Assembly: GCA_963741995.1 (NCBI GenBank)
Contig: CAVUKI010000009.1
Coordinates: 496,001 to 560,000, forward strand
Length of the DNA: 64,000 nucleotides
From: Bog-473 sp963741995
Lineage (GTDB): Bacteria > Actinomycetota > Acidimicrobiia > Acidimicrobiales > RAAP-2
Direction: 5' to 3'
In this document: in pieces, positions 35,366 to 43,270 of the stretch
Layout: each line of letters opens with the position of its first letter
How positions within the stretch are numbered: the stretch's first letter is position 1
Program-made: the position numbers and the translations under genes
The notes under the pieces: model-generated
The model's database searches: none
Told to the model about the DNA's origin: nothing
Seen by the model: only the letters and a program-made list of their open reading frames with translations

Positions 35366-36320
35366 CAGTTCTGAGCACGGGCGCCCTGAGCGACACCATG
35401 GTGTCGCCGTCCCGGCGCCACGGGCGACGAAGCCACAGCTTTCGAGCGTAATTTCGCGGGGATATCCCGTCGTTCCAATGGAATAGAGGGCGCCTTCAGG
35501 TTTCTCGCGTGCTCTCTGCGTCATCGGACTGGCGGGTTTTGAGCCCGGAACAGCTCGATCCCCGTCGCTGTACGCCGTGACAGCGAACCAGGGTGGGCGG
35601 GACCGTTGGACCCCCAGCTCTGCACGGCTCAACAGCCCACGATCAGCGGACGTCGTTGTGCTCTTCGGCCTGCCTTCGTTGTTTCTCTGTTGGGCGAAAA
35701 GGAGAAAGAAATCTGTGAACGGTCGAGAACGAGCTGCAATGAGCGATACAGCGGACCGCGATCGAGGGCAGGTGGGAAGACGACGGTGGCGGGTCGACGC
35801 GACTCGAGTCCTTGCCCACTGGGGCGTCGTCACCGCCGTCCTCGCCCGGTCGGCTTGGCCGAATCCTCCGCGCGCTCTGGTGAGAGGCCGGCGTTGTGCT
35901 GCTGGTCGGTATGGTCGTCGTGGTTGTGGTGGTGATCTGTCTCGGTGGGATCGGCTCCCGTGGCTATGACGGGATGCCGTGACGCACATGAGCGGTGAGG
36001 TAGTTCGATCGAGCCCAGTTCTCGCGGAATCAGGAACCGCGGCTTGCCGCCGCGATCGGTCCGCCGCGAGAGTAATGAGCCATCTGTTGAAAGCGCTGTA
36101 CTCGTCCCCATCGCTTCGGACCATCCTCGTGAGGTACTGAGAGAGCGTTCTTTCGTGTCGCAAGGACCGAAGTACTTCCGGCCAGCAACAAGGATCTCGA
36201 TCGCCGGTCGACGTCGTCGGGGGTGCACGCTCGGAGTTCGGTCTCACTGGCTTGCTCTTCCTGCTTCGGCGCAAACGTGGCCCAACCCCAAGGCGCCCGA
36301 GGCCGCGCCGAAACCACCCG
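35366..36320. other. 955-base low-coding interval with one degenerate ORF
   Basis: Open frames exist on both strands (for example 35577-35969 plus and 35333-36346 minus), but none has a family, ribosome site or natural composition. The only recognisable piece is a decayed copy of the small membrane protein at 42456, listed separately at 35842-35982. The rest looks like decaying intergenic DNA. Confidence 0.35.
35842..35982 (+). pseudogene. degenerate paralogue of the small membrane protein at 42456
   Basis: In one plus frame the text is LGRILRALW, a TGA, then EAGVVLLVGMVVVVVVVICL and a short Gly-containing tail to TGA 35982. It parallels SKRLLSALWREAGTVLVVVI of the 42456 protein, position for position, except that the Arg codon CGA is now TGA. 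This suggests an old copy of the same mobile module inactivated by a C-to-T change, though it may simply be a chance likeness of hydrophobic helices. Confidence 0.4.
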
Positions 36321-37121
36321 TTAACCCGTTCGCCGAGGATCAGCATTGAACTTATAGCCGATGCCTCGAAAGGTGACGAGATAACGCGGATTTGTGGGAT
36401 CAGGTTCGATCTTGGCGCGGATTCTTTTCACATGGGTATCCAGAGTGCGTGTGTCCAAGAGTTCCGCTCCTCGCCAGATTCGGTCGATGCATGACTCGCG
36501 AGTGACCACTTGTCCGACATGTGTCATGAAGAAATGGAGGAGCTCGAATTCTCGACGTGCGAGAGGGATCGCGCTCCCGTTCACATAGCCCTCATAGGAC
36601 CCGAGGTCGAGTGTGACGGGACCCTGCTTGAGAACCTCGACCGGAGGACGAGTCACCTCCACCCGGCGCAGGATCGCGCGCATGCGCGCGACCAGTTCGC
36701 GCACGCGGAATGGCTTGAAGACATAATCCGCTGCTCCGACCTCAAGACCACCTACGACGTCCACTTCGGAGTTCGACGCGCTGACGATGATGAGCGGCGT
36801 TGGCGCCAACGACTGCAGCACTTGACGCAACTCGATACGCGAGTGGTCTGGAAGCACTGAGTCAAGAAGAACAAGATCAGGCCGCATGCGCTTGTGAATC
36901 TGAAGCCCTTCGCGAGCATCGGCTGCGCCTTCAACCTGGAACCCTTCGCTGCTGAGGCAGGTCGCCAAAGTTTCGCGGTAGGACGTTTGTGCGGCGATGA
37001 CGAGGACACGGGGCCATTCCGAGTGCGAGGCGCTTGGTGTGTGCTCTCTTCTGTCGACCGCTGCCGCCTGGCGTATGCGCCTTCTACGCGCCCGTGGTTC
37101 AAAGGTCGTGCTCACCGACAT
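36321..37121 (-). CDS. OmpR/PhoB-family response regulator with atypical receiver
   Basis: A 266-residue regulator. An Arg-rich N-terminal extension (residues 1-36) leads to a receiver with phosphoacceptor Asp87 (DLVLLDSVLP) and Lys in YVFKPF; the acidic pair that normally holds Mg2+ is missing (VLVIAAQ). A complete winged-helix domain follows (LARREFELLHFFMTHVGQVV, RTLDTHVKRIRAKIE, RGIGYKF). The start ATG 37121 follows GGCGGGCGAGAG; the frame is open further upstream. An AT-rich stretch at about 37145-37180 is probably its promoter. No kinase gene is adjacent. Confidence 0.82.
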   Translation of the reverse strand: MSVSTTFEPRARRRRIRQAAAVDRREHTPSASHSEWPRVLVIAAQTSYRETLATCLSSEGFQVEGAADAREGLQIHKRMRPDLVLLDSVLPDHSRIELRQVLQSLAPTPLIIVSASNSEVDVVGGLEVGAADYVFKPFRVRELVARMRAILRRVEVTRPPVEVLKQGPVTLDLGSYEGYVNGSAIPLARREFELLHFFMTHVGQVVTRESCIDRIWRGAELLDTRTLDTHVKRIRAKIEPDPTNPRYLVTFRGIGYKFNADPRRTG

Positions 37122-37562
37122 CTCTCGCCCGCCTCCCAAATAGGTTAGTAATCCTATCGGTTTTATATCATATCCTGGTGGGGGTCGACGCAGATAGTTC
37201 TCTTGACCTGGGGGCAACTTCGTTCTGGGTGCGCTTCCACCCGACGACGCCGGTGCTGCCCGGCTCCCGCTGATCTCTACCGACTCCCCGGGCAGCCTTA
37301 GCGCCGCCGCGCGTGATCATGCCGTGATCACGGAGCCGATCTGGACGAATCCGACCCTCGCCGCACCACCTCTGACCAAGATTCAAGCGAAAACGGGGGT
37401 CGGGAGTAGCCCGAGAGGCCTCACGCTGATGCCCAGTCCCGGCGAAGTAGGCCAGCCGCCGCTCGGGATGATGCCGCCTGCTGAGTGTCACTCCGGTGAA
37501 AAGAACGCGACAGAAGTGTGTACGTCTTGGACTCTGTAAATGGCAACTGCTAAGCCGGTCAA
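37122..37562. other. 441-base intergenic region with AT-rich promoter-like segment
   Basis: Between divergent genes. Bases around 37145-37180 are unusually AT-rich for this genome (TTTTATATCATAT) and probably hold the promoter of the regulator at 36321. The remainder, up to 37562, has no supported gene; short frames at 37168-37491 minus and 37324-37539 plus lack family or ribosome support. Confidence 0.4.
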
Positions 37563-39731
37563 GTGCGGTGGTCGCGTGGAATCTGCGTAGTAGCCGCCAT
37601 TGGGCTGGGGATGCTCGGGATTGTCATGACCCCGGCGCAATCAACGAGTGCAGCCATGCAGACGGTCACAAAGTCATCGGCAGCCCTATCCATCGTCGGC
37701 AACACCTGCGGCGCCGTCGGCTCGTGTTCCGCTCAGGGCAACACGTGGGGCAGCACTTACGGGGGTGTGCCAGAGACGGTGTCGGAGCTTGCCGTGTCGT
37801 CGGATGGCTATGCATTGTCGTCCGCAGACTGGGAGGAGAACGCGCACAACATCAACGTCTATGCCCAGAACACGGGGTATCCAGAAGGCGAGGCGACGGC
37901 GAACTCGGGGCCTCCGAATGGGGGTGCGGGCAACGGCACGTACGGCTTGGCCATGGACTCCTCCTACATCTACACGGCCGCCGGCGACGGGCAGATGACG
38001 CGTCTTGACCGCGCCAATTGGCTCGTGCCGGGGAACGAGCACGTCTATGACAGCGGCAGCAACACCGGAGTTGCTCCGCTCACCGTCGATCCGGGTGGCC
38101 ACCCGTTGCTGGGCGAGACGCTCTGTGACGGCAATGTGTTCGTCACCGACTCCAATGGGGCGCTCACCAGCACCGGTCTGTCTCCGACTAGCACCGAGAT
38201 CAAGGAGGTTCCCACGTCCCTCTCCGGTGTGACGACCAGCTGGAGCGCACCGGGCGCCAGCGTCTTGACGTGTGACCGGGAGGGAGACATCTGGGCGCTG
38301 GTGGAGAACACGGCGGGCACGGCCGACGAGCTCGAGCGCTTCACCGACACGGGCACGCTGGTGACTTCGTCCACCCTCCCCACGTCGGTGATCGCCCAGG
38401 GCGTCGCCGCCAGTCCGAGCAGCGACGAGCTCTTGGTGCCCGACAATGGCGTCGACCAGGACTTCAAATGGTTCGACTACGCCGGGACCCAGAGCGGGCA
38501 GGTCGGTGTCAGCGGCGGGTATTTGCAGGGTTCTGACCCCGGTCTGGTCGGTCCTGAGCGCTTCGTGGGACCTCGTTCGGTGGCCATCGACGGTTCGGGG
38601 AACATCTACACGGCCGAGAACTGCATGCCGGGAATCGCCCAATCAGTGACCGCCGTGTCAAACGGACCGTGCGCCATCATCACCAAATACGAGTCCAACG
38701 GGACAACGCTCGTGTGGCGTGACGTCGACGCCAACACCTTCGGGGGCACCGGCGAACCGACGGCCGACGGCTCAGGGTTCTTTGACCGCGACTTCGAGTT
38801 CACGCGCGACGCCAGTGGGAACTACCAGCCCTACGCCTTCACGGTCGATCCGTGGGAGAACCCAACAGACCCGCGTGTCTCGAGCGAGCAAGAAATTGGT
38901 GGGACGAGTACCAACGACCGTAACGGTGCGACCACCTACGAGTGGCATGCGGACGGGCATCGCTATGAGGGCACATTCGAGCCCGATCCAATGACGTACA
39001 ACATCTTCGAACAGCAGCCGAATTCGCAGATCATGACTCCCGTCTCCACGTTCACCTCGCCGGGCGACGAGACCTTGTTCATGGATTCGAGCGAAAATAT
39101 GTGGGGCGTCGGAAGGGGCGGTGCCGGTGGCAACAGCGTCGTCGAATACCCGCTGACGGGCTACTCCCCCAGCGGCACGCCTCACTACGGCAGTGTCGTC
39201 AGCTACGGCATGCCCCCCGGGCTCGTAGACGTGCGCAGGGTCGACGTCGAGGGCAATGCGATCTACGTGTCGGGCTTCTCGTCTAGCGACACTGACGACA
39301 GCGCCGTCTGGGGCAACTGGGCCTCCATGGGCATGACGCTGATCAAGTTCAACTCGTTGCCGACCACCTCGGGATGGCCGAGCGCAGCCTGGACGACGGA
39401 TCCGATCTACACGCTGCCGAGCAACGACACCAACGAGTTTCCAGAACCCTACGGCTTTGCCGTCAACAGCTCCGCCGGCTTGGTCGGCGTGACGATGCTC
39501 TTCAGCACCAGCACCAACACGGGATCACTGCAGGAATACGACACGTCGAACGGCCATCTGGTGCGGACGCTCAATCCTCCCTTGCCCGGTTCGGGCGTGT
39601 ACGAGGGCTACTTCGACGGACAGGACGCCGTCGTGGCCAAGAACGGTTGGTTCTGGCTCGAGGACGACTGGTACACGCGCATCATCGGCGTCTGTCCCTC
39701 GGGTGCGTACGACAGGCAGCTCAGATCATGA
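37563..39731 (+). CDS. large secreted propeller-like protein, 722 aa
   Basis: An exported protein in a single frame. The signal peptide is at residues 1-31 (VVAAIGLGMLGIVMTPAQST). The body is rich in Gly, Ser, Thr and Asp with repeated sentences such as GPRSVAIDGSGNIYTAENC, DGSGFFDRDFEFTRDASG and NAIYVSGF, resembling NHL/SMP-30-like propeller blades, and there are no obvious catalytic residues. Eight or so cysteines suggest disulfides. I do not recognise a named family. It is a likely surface or extracellular binding protein. The start may be leaderless or lie later; no strong ribosome site is seen. Confidence 0.65.
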   Translation: MRWSRGICVVAAIGLGMLGIVMTPAQSTSAAMQTVTKSSAALSIVGNTCGAVGSCSAQGNTWGSTYGGVPETVSELAVSSDGYALSSADWEENAHNINVYAQNTGYPEGEATANSGPPNGGAGNGTYGLAMDSSYIYTAAGDGQMTRLDRANWLVPGNEHVYDSGSNTGVAPLTVDPGGHPLLGETLCDGNVFVTDSNGALTSTGLSPTSTEIKEVPTSLSGVTTSWSAPGASVLTCDREGDIWALVENTAGTADELERFTDTGTLVTSSTLPTSVIAQGVAASPSSDELLVPDNGVDQDFKWFDYAGTQSGQVGVSGGYLQGSDPGLVGPERFVGPRSVAIDGSGNIYTAENCMPGIAQSVTAVSNGPCAIITKYESNGTTLVWRDVDANTFGGTGEPTADGSGFFDRDFEFTRDASGNYQPYAFTVDPWENPTDPRVSSEQEIGGTSTNDRNGATTYEWHADGHRYEGTFEPDPMTYNIFEQQPNSQIMTPVSTFTSPGDETLFMDSSENMWGVGRGGAGGNSVVEYPLTGYSPSGTPHYGSVVSYGMPPGLVDVRRVDVEGNAIYVSGFSSSDTDDSAVWGNWASMGMTLIKFNSLPTTSGWPSAAWTTDPIYTLPSNDTNEFPEPYGFAVNSSAGLVGVTMLFSTSTNTGSLQEYDTSNGHLVRTLNPPLPGSGVYEGYFDGQDAVVAKNGWFWLEDDWYTRIIGVCPSGAYDRQLRS

Positions 39732-39752
39732 CTACCGGAGCGGATGTGACCC

Positions 39753-40127
39753 TTGACCCACGCTCCGTACCAAACGGCAGACCGCCCGATGACGCTGATG
39801 GCGCTTAGGCGTGGCTCCAAGCCTGCCCAGAAGTGCTCCTTGATGCGGTGGCGCAGGTGGGCGGCCCCGAGGCGATCGTTGCCACGTTCTCTGGCCCACG
39901 CACTGCTTGCCGAGTTCCGCGCCATTACTGAGGAAGCTGCTGAGTACAGTCGGCATTCTTTCGGAGCACGATCACGCGAGAAGCAATTCGACGAGGAAGG
40001 TCGCAGTTACTTCTCTCTTCTGAGCCGCTACCTCCTGGTCATTCACCGCATGGTGCGACGCCACCCCGAGCTGCAGGATCAATACCAGGAGTGGCTGCGT
40101 CGGTATCCCACGTTCACATCCGACTAA
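39753..40127 (+). CDS. hypothetical protein
   Basis: An open frame of 124 codons. The second half (FRAITEEAAEYSRHSFGARS and YFSLLSRYLLVIHRMVRRHP) looks like a real helical protein, whereas the first third is Arg-rich and overlaps a minus-strand frame. The start is unclear; an internal Met near 39843 may be right. No family recognised. Confidence 0.35.
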   Translation: MTHAPYQTADRPMTLMALRRGSKPAQKCSLMRWRRWAAPRRSLPRSLAHALLAEFRAITEEAAEYSRHSFGARSREKQFDEEGRSYFSLLSRYLLVIHRMVRRHPELQDQYQEWLRRYPTFTSD

Positions 40128-40179
40128 GCCGACCACTCCGCTCAGCAGCGGCACCCATCCCGATGCGTATGGGGATACC

Positions 40180-40701
40180 TTGGTCGGCATCGACGACACG
40201 TCCAAGAGCCAACATGACATGGGCCTCACCCCTGACATCCTCCACGAGCTTCCGGAGCCTCTCCCTGACGTTCTGCCTGGCATTGATCTAGACCTCGCCC
40301 TGCCGTCTCCAACGCTTGCTTCTGGGAGTCGTGTCGCCGCAGAGCTGATCGTCAGCAATCGCACGAACAATGAGATCACCATTGCCACGGGACAGCCGCT
40401 ACTAGCTGTGATCGTCCTGCCTGGCACCCGTTCGGTGGTCGGGGCGTACACGGGAGCGGTTGGCGGAACGGGTCGCCATTTGCGACTCGGGCCGGGGACT
40501 GCTGATTCCCTGCCTGTGACCGTGGTGGCCTGGGGCCGTGGCTCTACCGTGCATCAGTCGGAACAGGTCCACGAAGATCTTCCGCCAGGAACATACGGTG
40601 TCGTGGTCTCGATGCCCATTTACAATCAGAGTCACGAGAAGGAACCCCAACAAGCGTGGAGCAGCGAGGTCCCGATCGAGGTGATCGCCGGTTCCAGATG
40701 A
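40180..40701 (+). CDS. hypothetical beta-sandwich protein, 173 aa
   Basis: A protein with alternating strands (SGSRVAAELIVSNRTNNEIT, LLAVIVLPGTRSVVGAYTG, LPPGTYGVVVSMPIY) that look like an Ig-like or inhibitor-type beta-sandwich. No signal peptide is visible at the chosen start. I do not recognise a named family; similarity to BsuPI-type inhibitors is only in overall style. It stands alone after the hypothetical at 39753. Confidence 0.5.
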   Translation: MVGIDDTSKSQHDMGLTPDILHELPEPLPDVLPGIDLDLALPSPTLASGSRVAAELIVSNRTNNEITIATGQPLLAVIVLPGTRSVVGAYTGAVGGTGRHLRLGPGTADSLPVTVVAWGRGSTVHQSEQVHEDLPPGTYGVVVSMPIYNQSHEKEPQQAWSSEVPIEVIAGSR

Positions 40702-40773
40702 CCTCATCCAAGCGGACGGGGGCCACCTTGACTCTGACCAACCTCATTCAGGCTGGGTTGGGACTGTCTCCTG

Positions 40774-41108
40774 TCAACCGCGGGCCCCGTCGGTGGCCCA
40801 GCCAAGGTGATCGAAGTGGAGGTGAGTCAGTACAACGTCCGTAACATCGGGCGGCTGTACTCCCAATGCCGCCAAGTTCTTCATGAATCTGCCCGTCCGA
40901 TCTGGGTCGGCGTGTGGGCCAACCCCAGTGTCGACGATTACGAGACGGTCACCGCTCCGGACTAGGAACCCGCCGGCAACATGCCGTCCTCGTCGAGGAA
41001 CTGAGAGTGCTGTAGCCAGTCCTGGTCGGACTTGTTGAACATCATCGTCGGGGGTGTCACGAGACTTCCGTCCGATACTCCCTCGATCATCACGGCACCT
41101 ATCTGCAT
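40774..41108 (-). pseudogene. 3'-truncated metallo-beta-lactamase-fold hydrolase
   Basis: Two frames together give an N-terminal MBL-fold domain: MQIGAVMIEGVSDG, DWLQHSQFLDEDGML, then after a shift near 40975 GGFLVRSGDRLVIVDTGVG and the metal motif VVLTHLHFDHLGW. The motif HxHxDH is complete, but the protein stops 7 residues later at 40774. The second half of the fold (later His/Asp ligands) is absent, so the gene is cut off rather than merely shifted. The cause could be a recombination breakpoint near 40774-40800. Confidence 0.65.
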
Positions 41109-41195
41109 CAACCCCGACCATAGTGTCGGAGGTGTCCCCGACCGCCGGGTAGGAGTCACCCGTATTCCGGAGCGGGTTAGTTGTATCCCAGGGCT

Positions 41196-41384
41196 CTAGG
41201 ACGGAACTTCATCCTTTAGGTTCTGGCGAAGCCACGTCCGCACCTCTTCGGTGTCTTCATGTCCGTGGGCAGACACCGCATGTTGGGTCGCAGCAGTGAC
41301 AACCTCGTCTTCTTCGCCTGAGATGGTGAGCGTGCAGCCGTTCTCGCTTGGGAAGTCACGGCAATCTGCAACCTTACGTCCCAT
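41196..41384 (-). CDS. DUF1059 family small protein, 62 aa
   Basis: The DUF1059 pattern is clear: MGRKVADCRDFPSENGCTLT, then SGEEDEVVTAATQHAVSAHG and HEDTEEVRTWLRQNLKDE. Two cysteines are placed as in the family. GGGAG lies seven bases before ATG 41384, so a longer frame upstream is rejected. It follows the monooxygenase-like gene at 41413 on the same strand and probably shares its transcript. The function of the family is unknown. Confidence 0.8.
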   Translation of the reverse strand: MGRKVADCRDFPSENGCTLTISGEEDEVVTAATQHAVSAHGHEDTEEVRTWLRQNLKDEVPS

Positions 41385-41412
41385 GTCAGTGCTCCCTTGT
41401 TGGGTCTTGTCG

Positions 41413-41709
41413 TTACATCTCTTCGATACTGCGCACGTCGAGATTGCGGAACTCCATTGGTCCGTCACACAGCTTCCCTAGTCGTTCGGCAAAAGCTGCC
41501 GTCTCGGGCAGATTCGAGTTGGACATGGCGTCCTCAAATGAAGGGAACTCCACAATCTGAACGTACACATCTGGGCGGTCCCGATCCTGCGTGAAAGTGC
41601 CCCGCTGGGCGGTGCGGCGACCGGCCGTCTGTGCCTGCCACTCTTTGACGAGCGCTTCGACCTCGTCTGGCTGAGTGGTCGTCAGTTCGATGATCTGGAT
41701 AAACGACAT
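41413..41709 (-). CDS. antibiotic-biosynthesis-monooxygenase-like (ABM) protein, 98 aa
   Basis: A small dimeric alpha+beta barrel protein. The strand MSFIQIIELTT, the helix DEVEALVKEWQAQTAGRRT and the strand YVQIVEFPSFEDAM follow the ABM pattern. Such proteins may be oxygenases or simply ligand-binding. It is upstream of the DUF1059 gene in the same direction. Confidence 0.7.
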   Translation of the reverse strand: MSFIQIIELTTTQPDEVEALVKEWQAQTAGRRTAQRGTFTQDRDRPDVYVQIVEFPSFEDAMSNSNLPETAAFAERLGKLCDGPMEFRNLDVRSIEEM

Positions 41710-41800
41710 GCTCTGAACCCCCGCAAGAGGCCCCCTATTGGAAAGGTAACGCTTCGCTGCGTGGATTTCAATGGATTGGCCGAATCCATGCTGCCCATTT

Positions 41801-41840
41801 CATCGCCCGGTGGGGTTGCCCCCGTACGATGCCGGGCTGG
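41801..41840. repeat. stem-loop holding the short interspersed motif (site A)
   Basis: GCCCGG (about 41805) pairs with CCGGGC (to about 41837), with an inner GGGG-TTG-CCCC. The loop contains TGCCCCCGTACGATGCCGGG (41817-41836), which recurs in similar form at 44861, 47138 and 50219. Confidence 0.4.
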
Positions 41841-41890
41841 TGACACCCGTCGTTTCTGCCCAGGCCCCTGGCATTGGGCAATATTGAGAA

Positions 41891-42109
41891 ATGGCAGAAC
41901 GAGAGTGGATCGGTGCTAAAGCCGAAACTCCCGAGAGCCAGAAATACGTTGGCCTGAGACGAGCCGATGCGCTCAAAGCGGCGGATATAGCGGGCGTCAA
42001 GGCTGCGAGGGTGATCGAGGGTACGCAGCATCTGACTGCGGATTTTCGATCCGACCGGCTGAACATCCTTGTGGCCGATGGCTATGTGAAGAAGGCCGCA
42101 TTCTTCTGA
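41891..42109 (+). CDS. small I78-inhibitor-like protein, 72 aa
   Basis: The C-terminal part HLTADFRSDRLNILVADGYV matches the peptidase-inhibitor I78 pattern (T-x-D-x-R-x-x-RLN) followed by a Lys/Ala-rich end. There is no signal peptide, and no cysteine pair as in the exported members. It may inhibit a protease or be a small cytoplasmic homologue. It stands alone. Confidence 0.6.
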   Translation: MAEREWIGAKAETPESQKYVGLRRADALKAADIAGVKAARVIEGTQHLTADFRSDRLNILVADGYVKKAAFF

Positions 42110-42176
42110 GGGCTGCACCTGTCCCACTTCGCCGGGAGCGCCGAGCCTCACGTCGAACACACTGCACACCAACCAG

Positions 42177-42465
42177 GTGATGAGCAAGGCCAAGGCCAAG
42201 CGCATCGCCGCGGGCAAGGCCAGCGCGGAGGCACCCGTGCGCATCATCGCGCTGCGCTCGGCCCCGAAGGGCGACGCCAACGCCCCGCGCCGCTGCCGAG
42301 GGCGGTCGCACCTACCGGCACCGCTGGACCGTGGCCGGGCACTGGCGCAACCAGGCCTACGGCAAGGGGCGGGCGTTGCGCCGTCCGACCTACATCAACC
42401 CGCACCTGGCCGGTCCCGACGACATGCCGCTCCTCATGAGCGAGCGGGTTAAAGTATGGAAGTGA
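42177..42465 (+). CDS. mobile-element hypothetical protein (HWRNQ-type), frameshifted
   Basis: The first half is VMSKAKAKRIAAGKASAEAP in one frame; after a shift near 42295 the end reads EGGRTYRHRWTVAGHWRNQA, then YGKGRALRRPTYINPHLAGP and MSERVKVWK. I recall similar C-terminal sentences in conserved proteins of actinobacterial integrative plasmids and phages; no precise function is known. Its stop overlaps the start of the next gene (42456), so the module is translationally coupled. Confidence 0.5.
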
Positions 42466-42644
42466 GGCGGGCGGCTCATCGCAAAAGGCTGGGCCTGTCG
42501 AAGCGACTGCTCTCCGCGCTCTGGCGAGAGGCGGGCACGGTGCTCGTGGTCGTGATCGTCGTCGTGATCGTGCTGGCGATCCTTCACGGCGCCCTCGGCT
42601 CGGGCGGCTCGGGCGGCGCCCTCAGCTCGGGCGGTACGCCGTAA
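42456..42644 (+). CDS. small single-pass membrane protein, 62 aa
   Basis: MEVRRAAHRKRLGLSKRLLS is a basic N-terminus, followed by one membrane helix (GTVLVVVIVVVIVLAILHGA) and a Gly/Ser tail. ATG 42456 overlaps the stop of the previous gene. A degenerate copy lies at 35842-35982. Confidence 0.6.
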   Translation: MEVRRAAHRKRLGLSKRLLSALWREAGTVLVVVIVVVIVLAILHGALGSGGSGGALSSGGTP

Positions 42645-42823
42645 TGAAGATCACCCTCGTGTGCGACGTGAAGCTGGTCCAGGGTCGCAACTACCCCCAG
42701 GACGAGGTGGCCGATCTTCTGGTCGAAGAGATGGAGGCCGAACTGCCGCTCCTGTGGATGCCCGACCAGGCCGACACGCACCACATCGTGGACGTCATCA
42801 AGGTCGTTCGGCAGGCCTCGTGA
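42644..42823 (+). CDS. small hypothetical protein, 59 aa
   Basis: MKITLVCDVKLVQGRNYPQD, then DEVADLLVEEMEAELPLLWM and HHIVDVIKVVRQAS. The start shares one base with the preceding stop (TAATG), and the stop shares bases with the next GTG (GTGA), showing a compact operon. I recall similar short proteins in actinobacterial mobile elements, but the function is unknown. Confidence 0.5.
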   Translation: MKITLVCDVKLVQGRNYPQDEVADLLVEEMEAELPLLWMPDQADTHHIVDVIKVVRQAS

Positions 42824-42912
42824 CCGAATCATTCCCCATGCCCGAAGAGAGCCCCACCATGTCCGTCGAGGAGGCCGGGCGATGCTGGATTCGTCATCGA
42901 TCGAGTCGCTGA
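42820..42912 (+). pseudogene. excisionase-like HTH gene, cut off after the first helix
   Basis: GTG 42820 starts MTESFPMPEESPTMSVEEAG and the next residues should continue the helix-turn-helix (usual MLGIGR...). Instead the frame runs into foreign sequence and stops at 42912. The phrase MSVEEAGR is the classic first line of Xis-type proteins. The missing integrase and the joined foreign DNA suggest a deletion. Confidence 0.5.
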
Positions 42913-43024
42913 GCCGCAGCCGAGTCCCGAAGCGCTCAAGCACTTCCCCGGCGATCTGGAGGTTCTCAAGGGTATTCCGGGCTTCATCGTGTATCGACTG
43001 CTTCCCAGATTGAACGAGGCGTAG
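42881..43024 (+). pseudogene. C-terminal fragment of a SAM-dependent methyltransferase
   Basis: From 42881 another frame reads DAGFVIDRVAEPQPSPEALK, then HFPGDLEVLKGIPGFIVYRL and stops at 43024. Such an ending (AGF.I..V.EP.P, FPG, P.F.VYRL) is typical of class I methyltransferases of the UbiE/COQ5 kind. No methyltransferase start or SAM motif lies upstream, so only the last 47 residues remain. Confidence 0.55.
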
Positions 43025-43270
43025 TTCGGCGGACTGACGGGCGTGCTCACCGTCGCGCACCTGTCCCATAACAGTGAAACCGGGATGGGGTGCCACCGTG
43101 CGCACCATGGGGATAGTCCTGGGAGTCGAGGAGCGCAGCTCCGGAACCGGCACTCGCGAAGGATCTGAAGGCGAAAAATGCCGCATCCGATCAGGGCGTG
43201 ATATGCGCTCCTGTGGAACGTGGCTCCCCGGTGGCAACGGCTGGCTCGTCAAGGGCAAACTGTCATTTCT

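Noticed and set aside
35333..36346. A 337-codon open frame on the minus strand
   Set aside because: Arg/Ser/Pro-rich shadow-type composition, no family, no ribosome site, and it crosses unrelated features.
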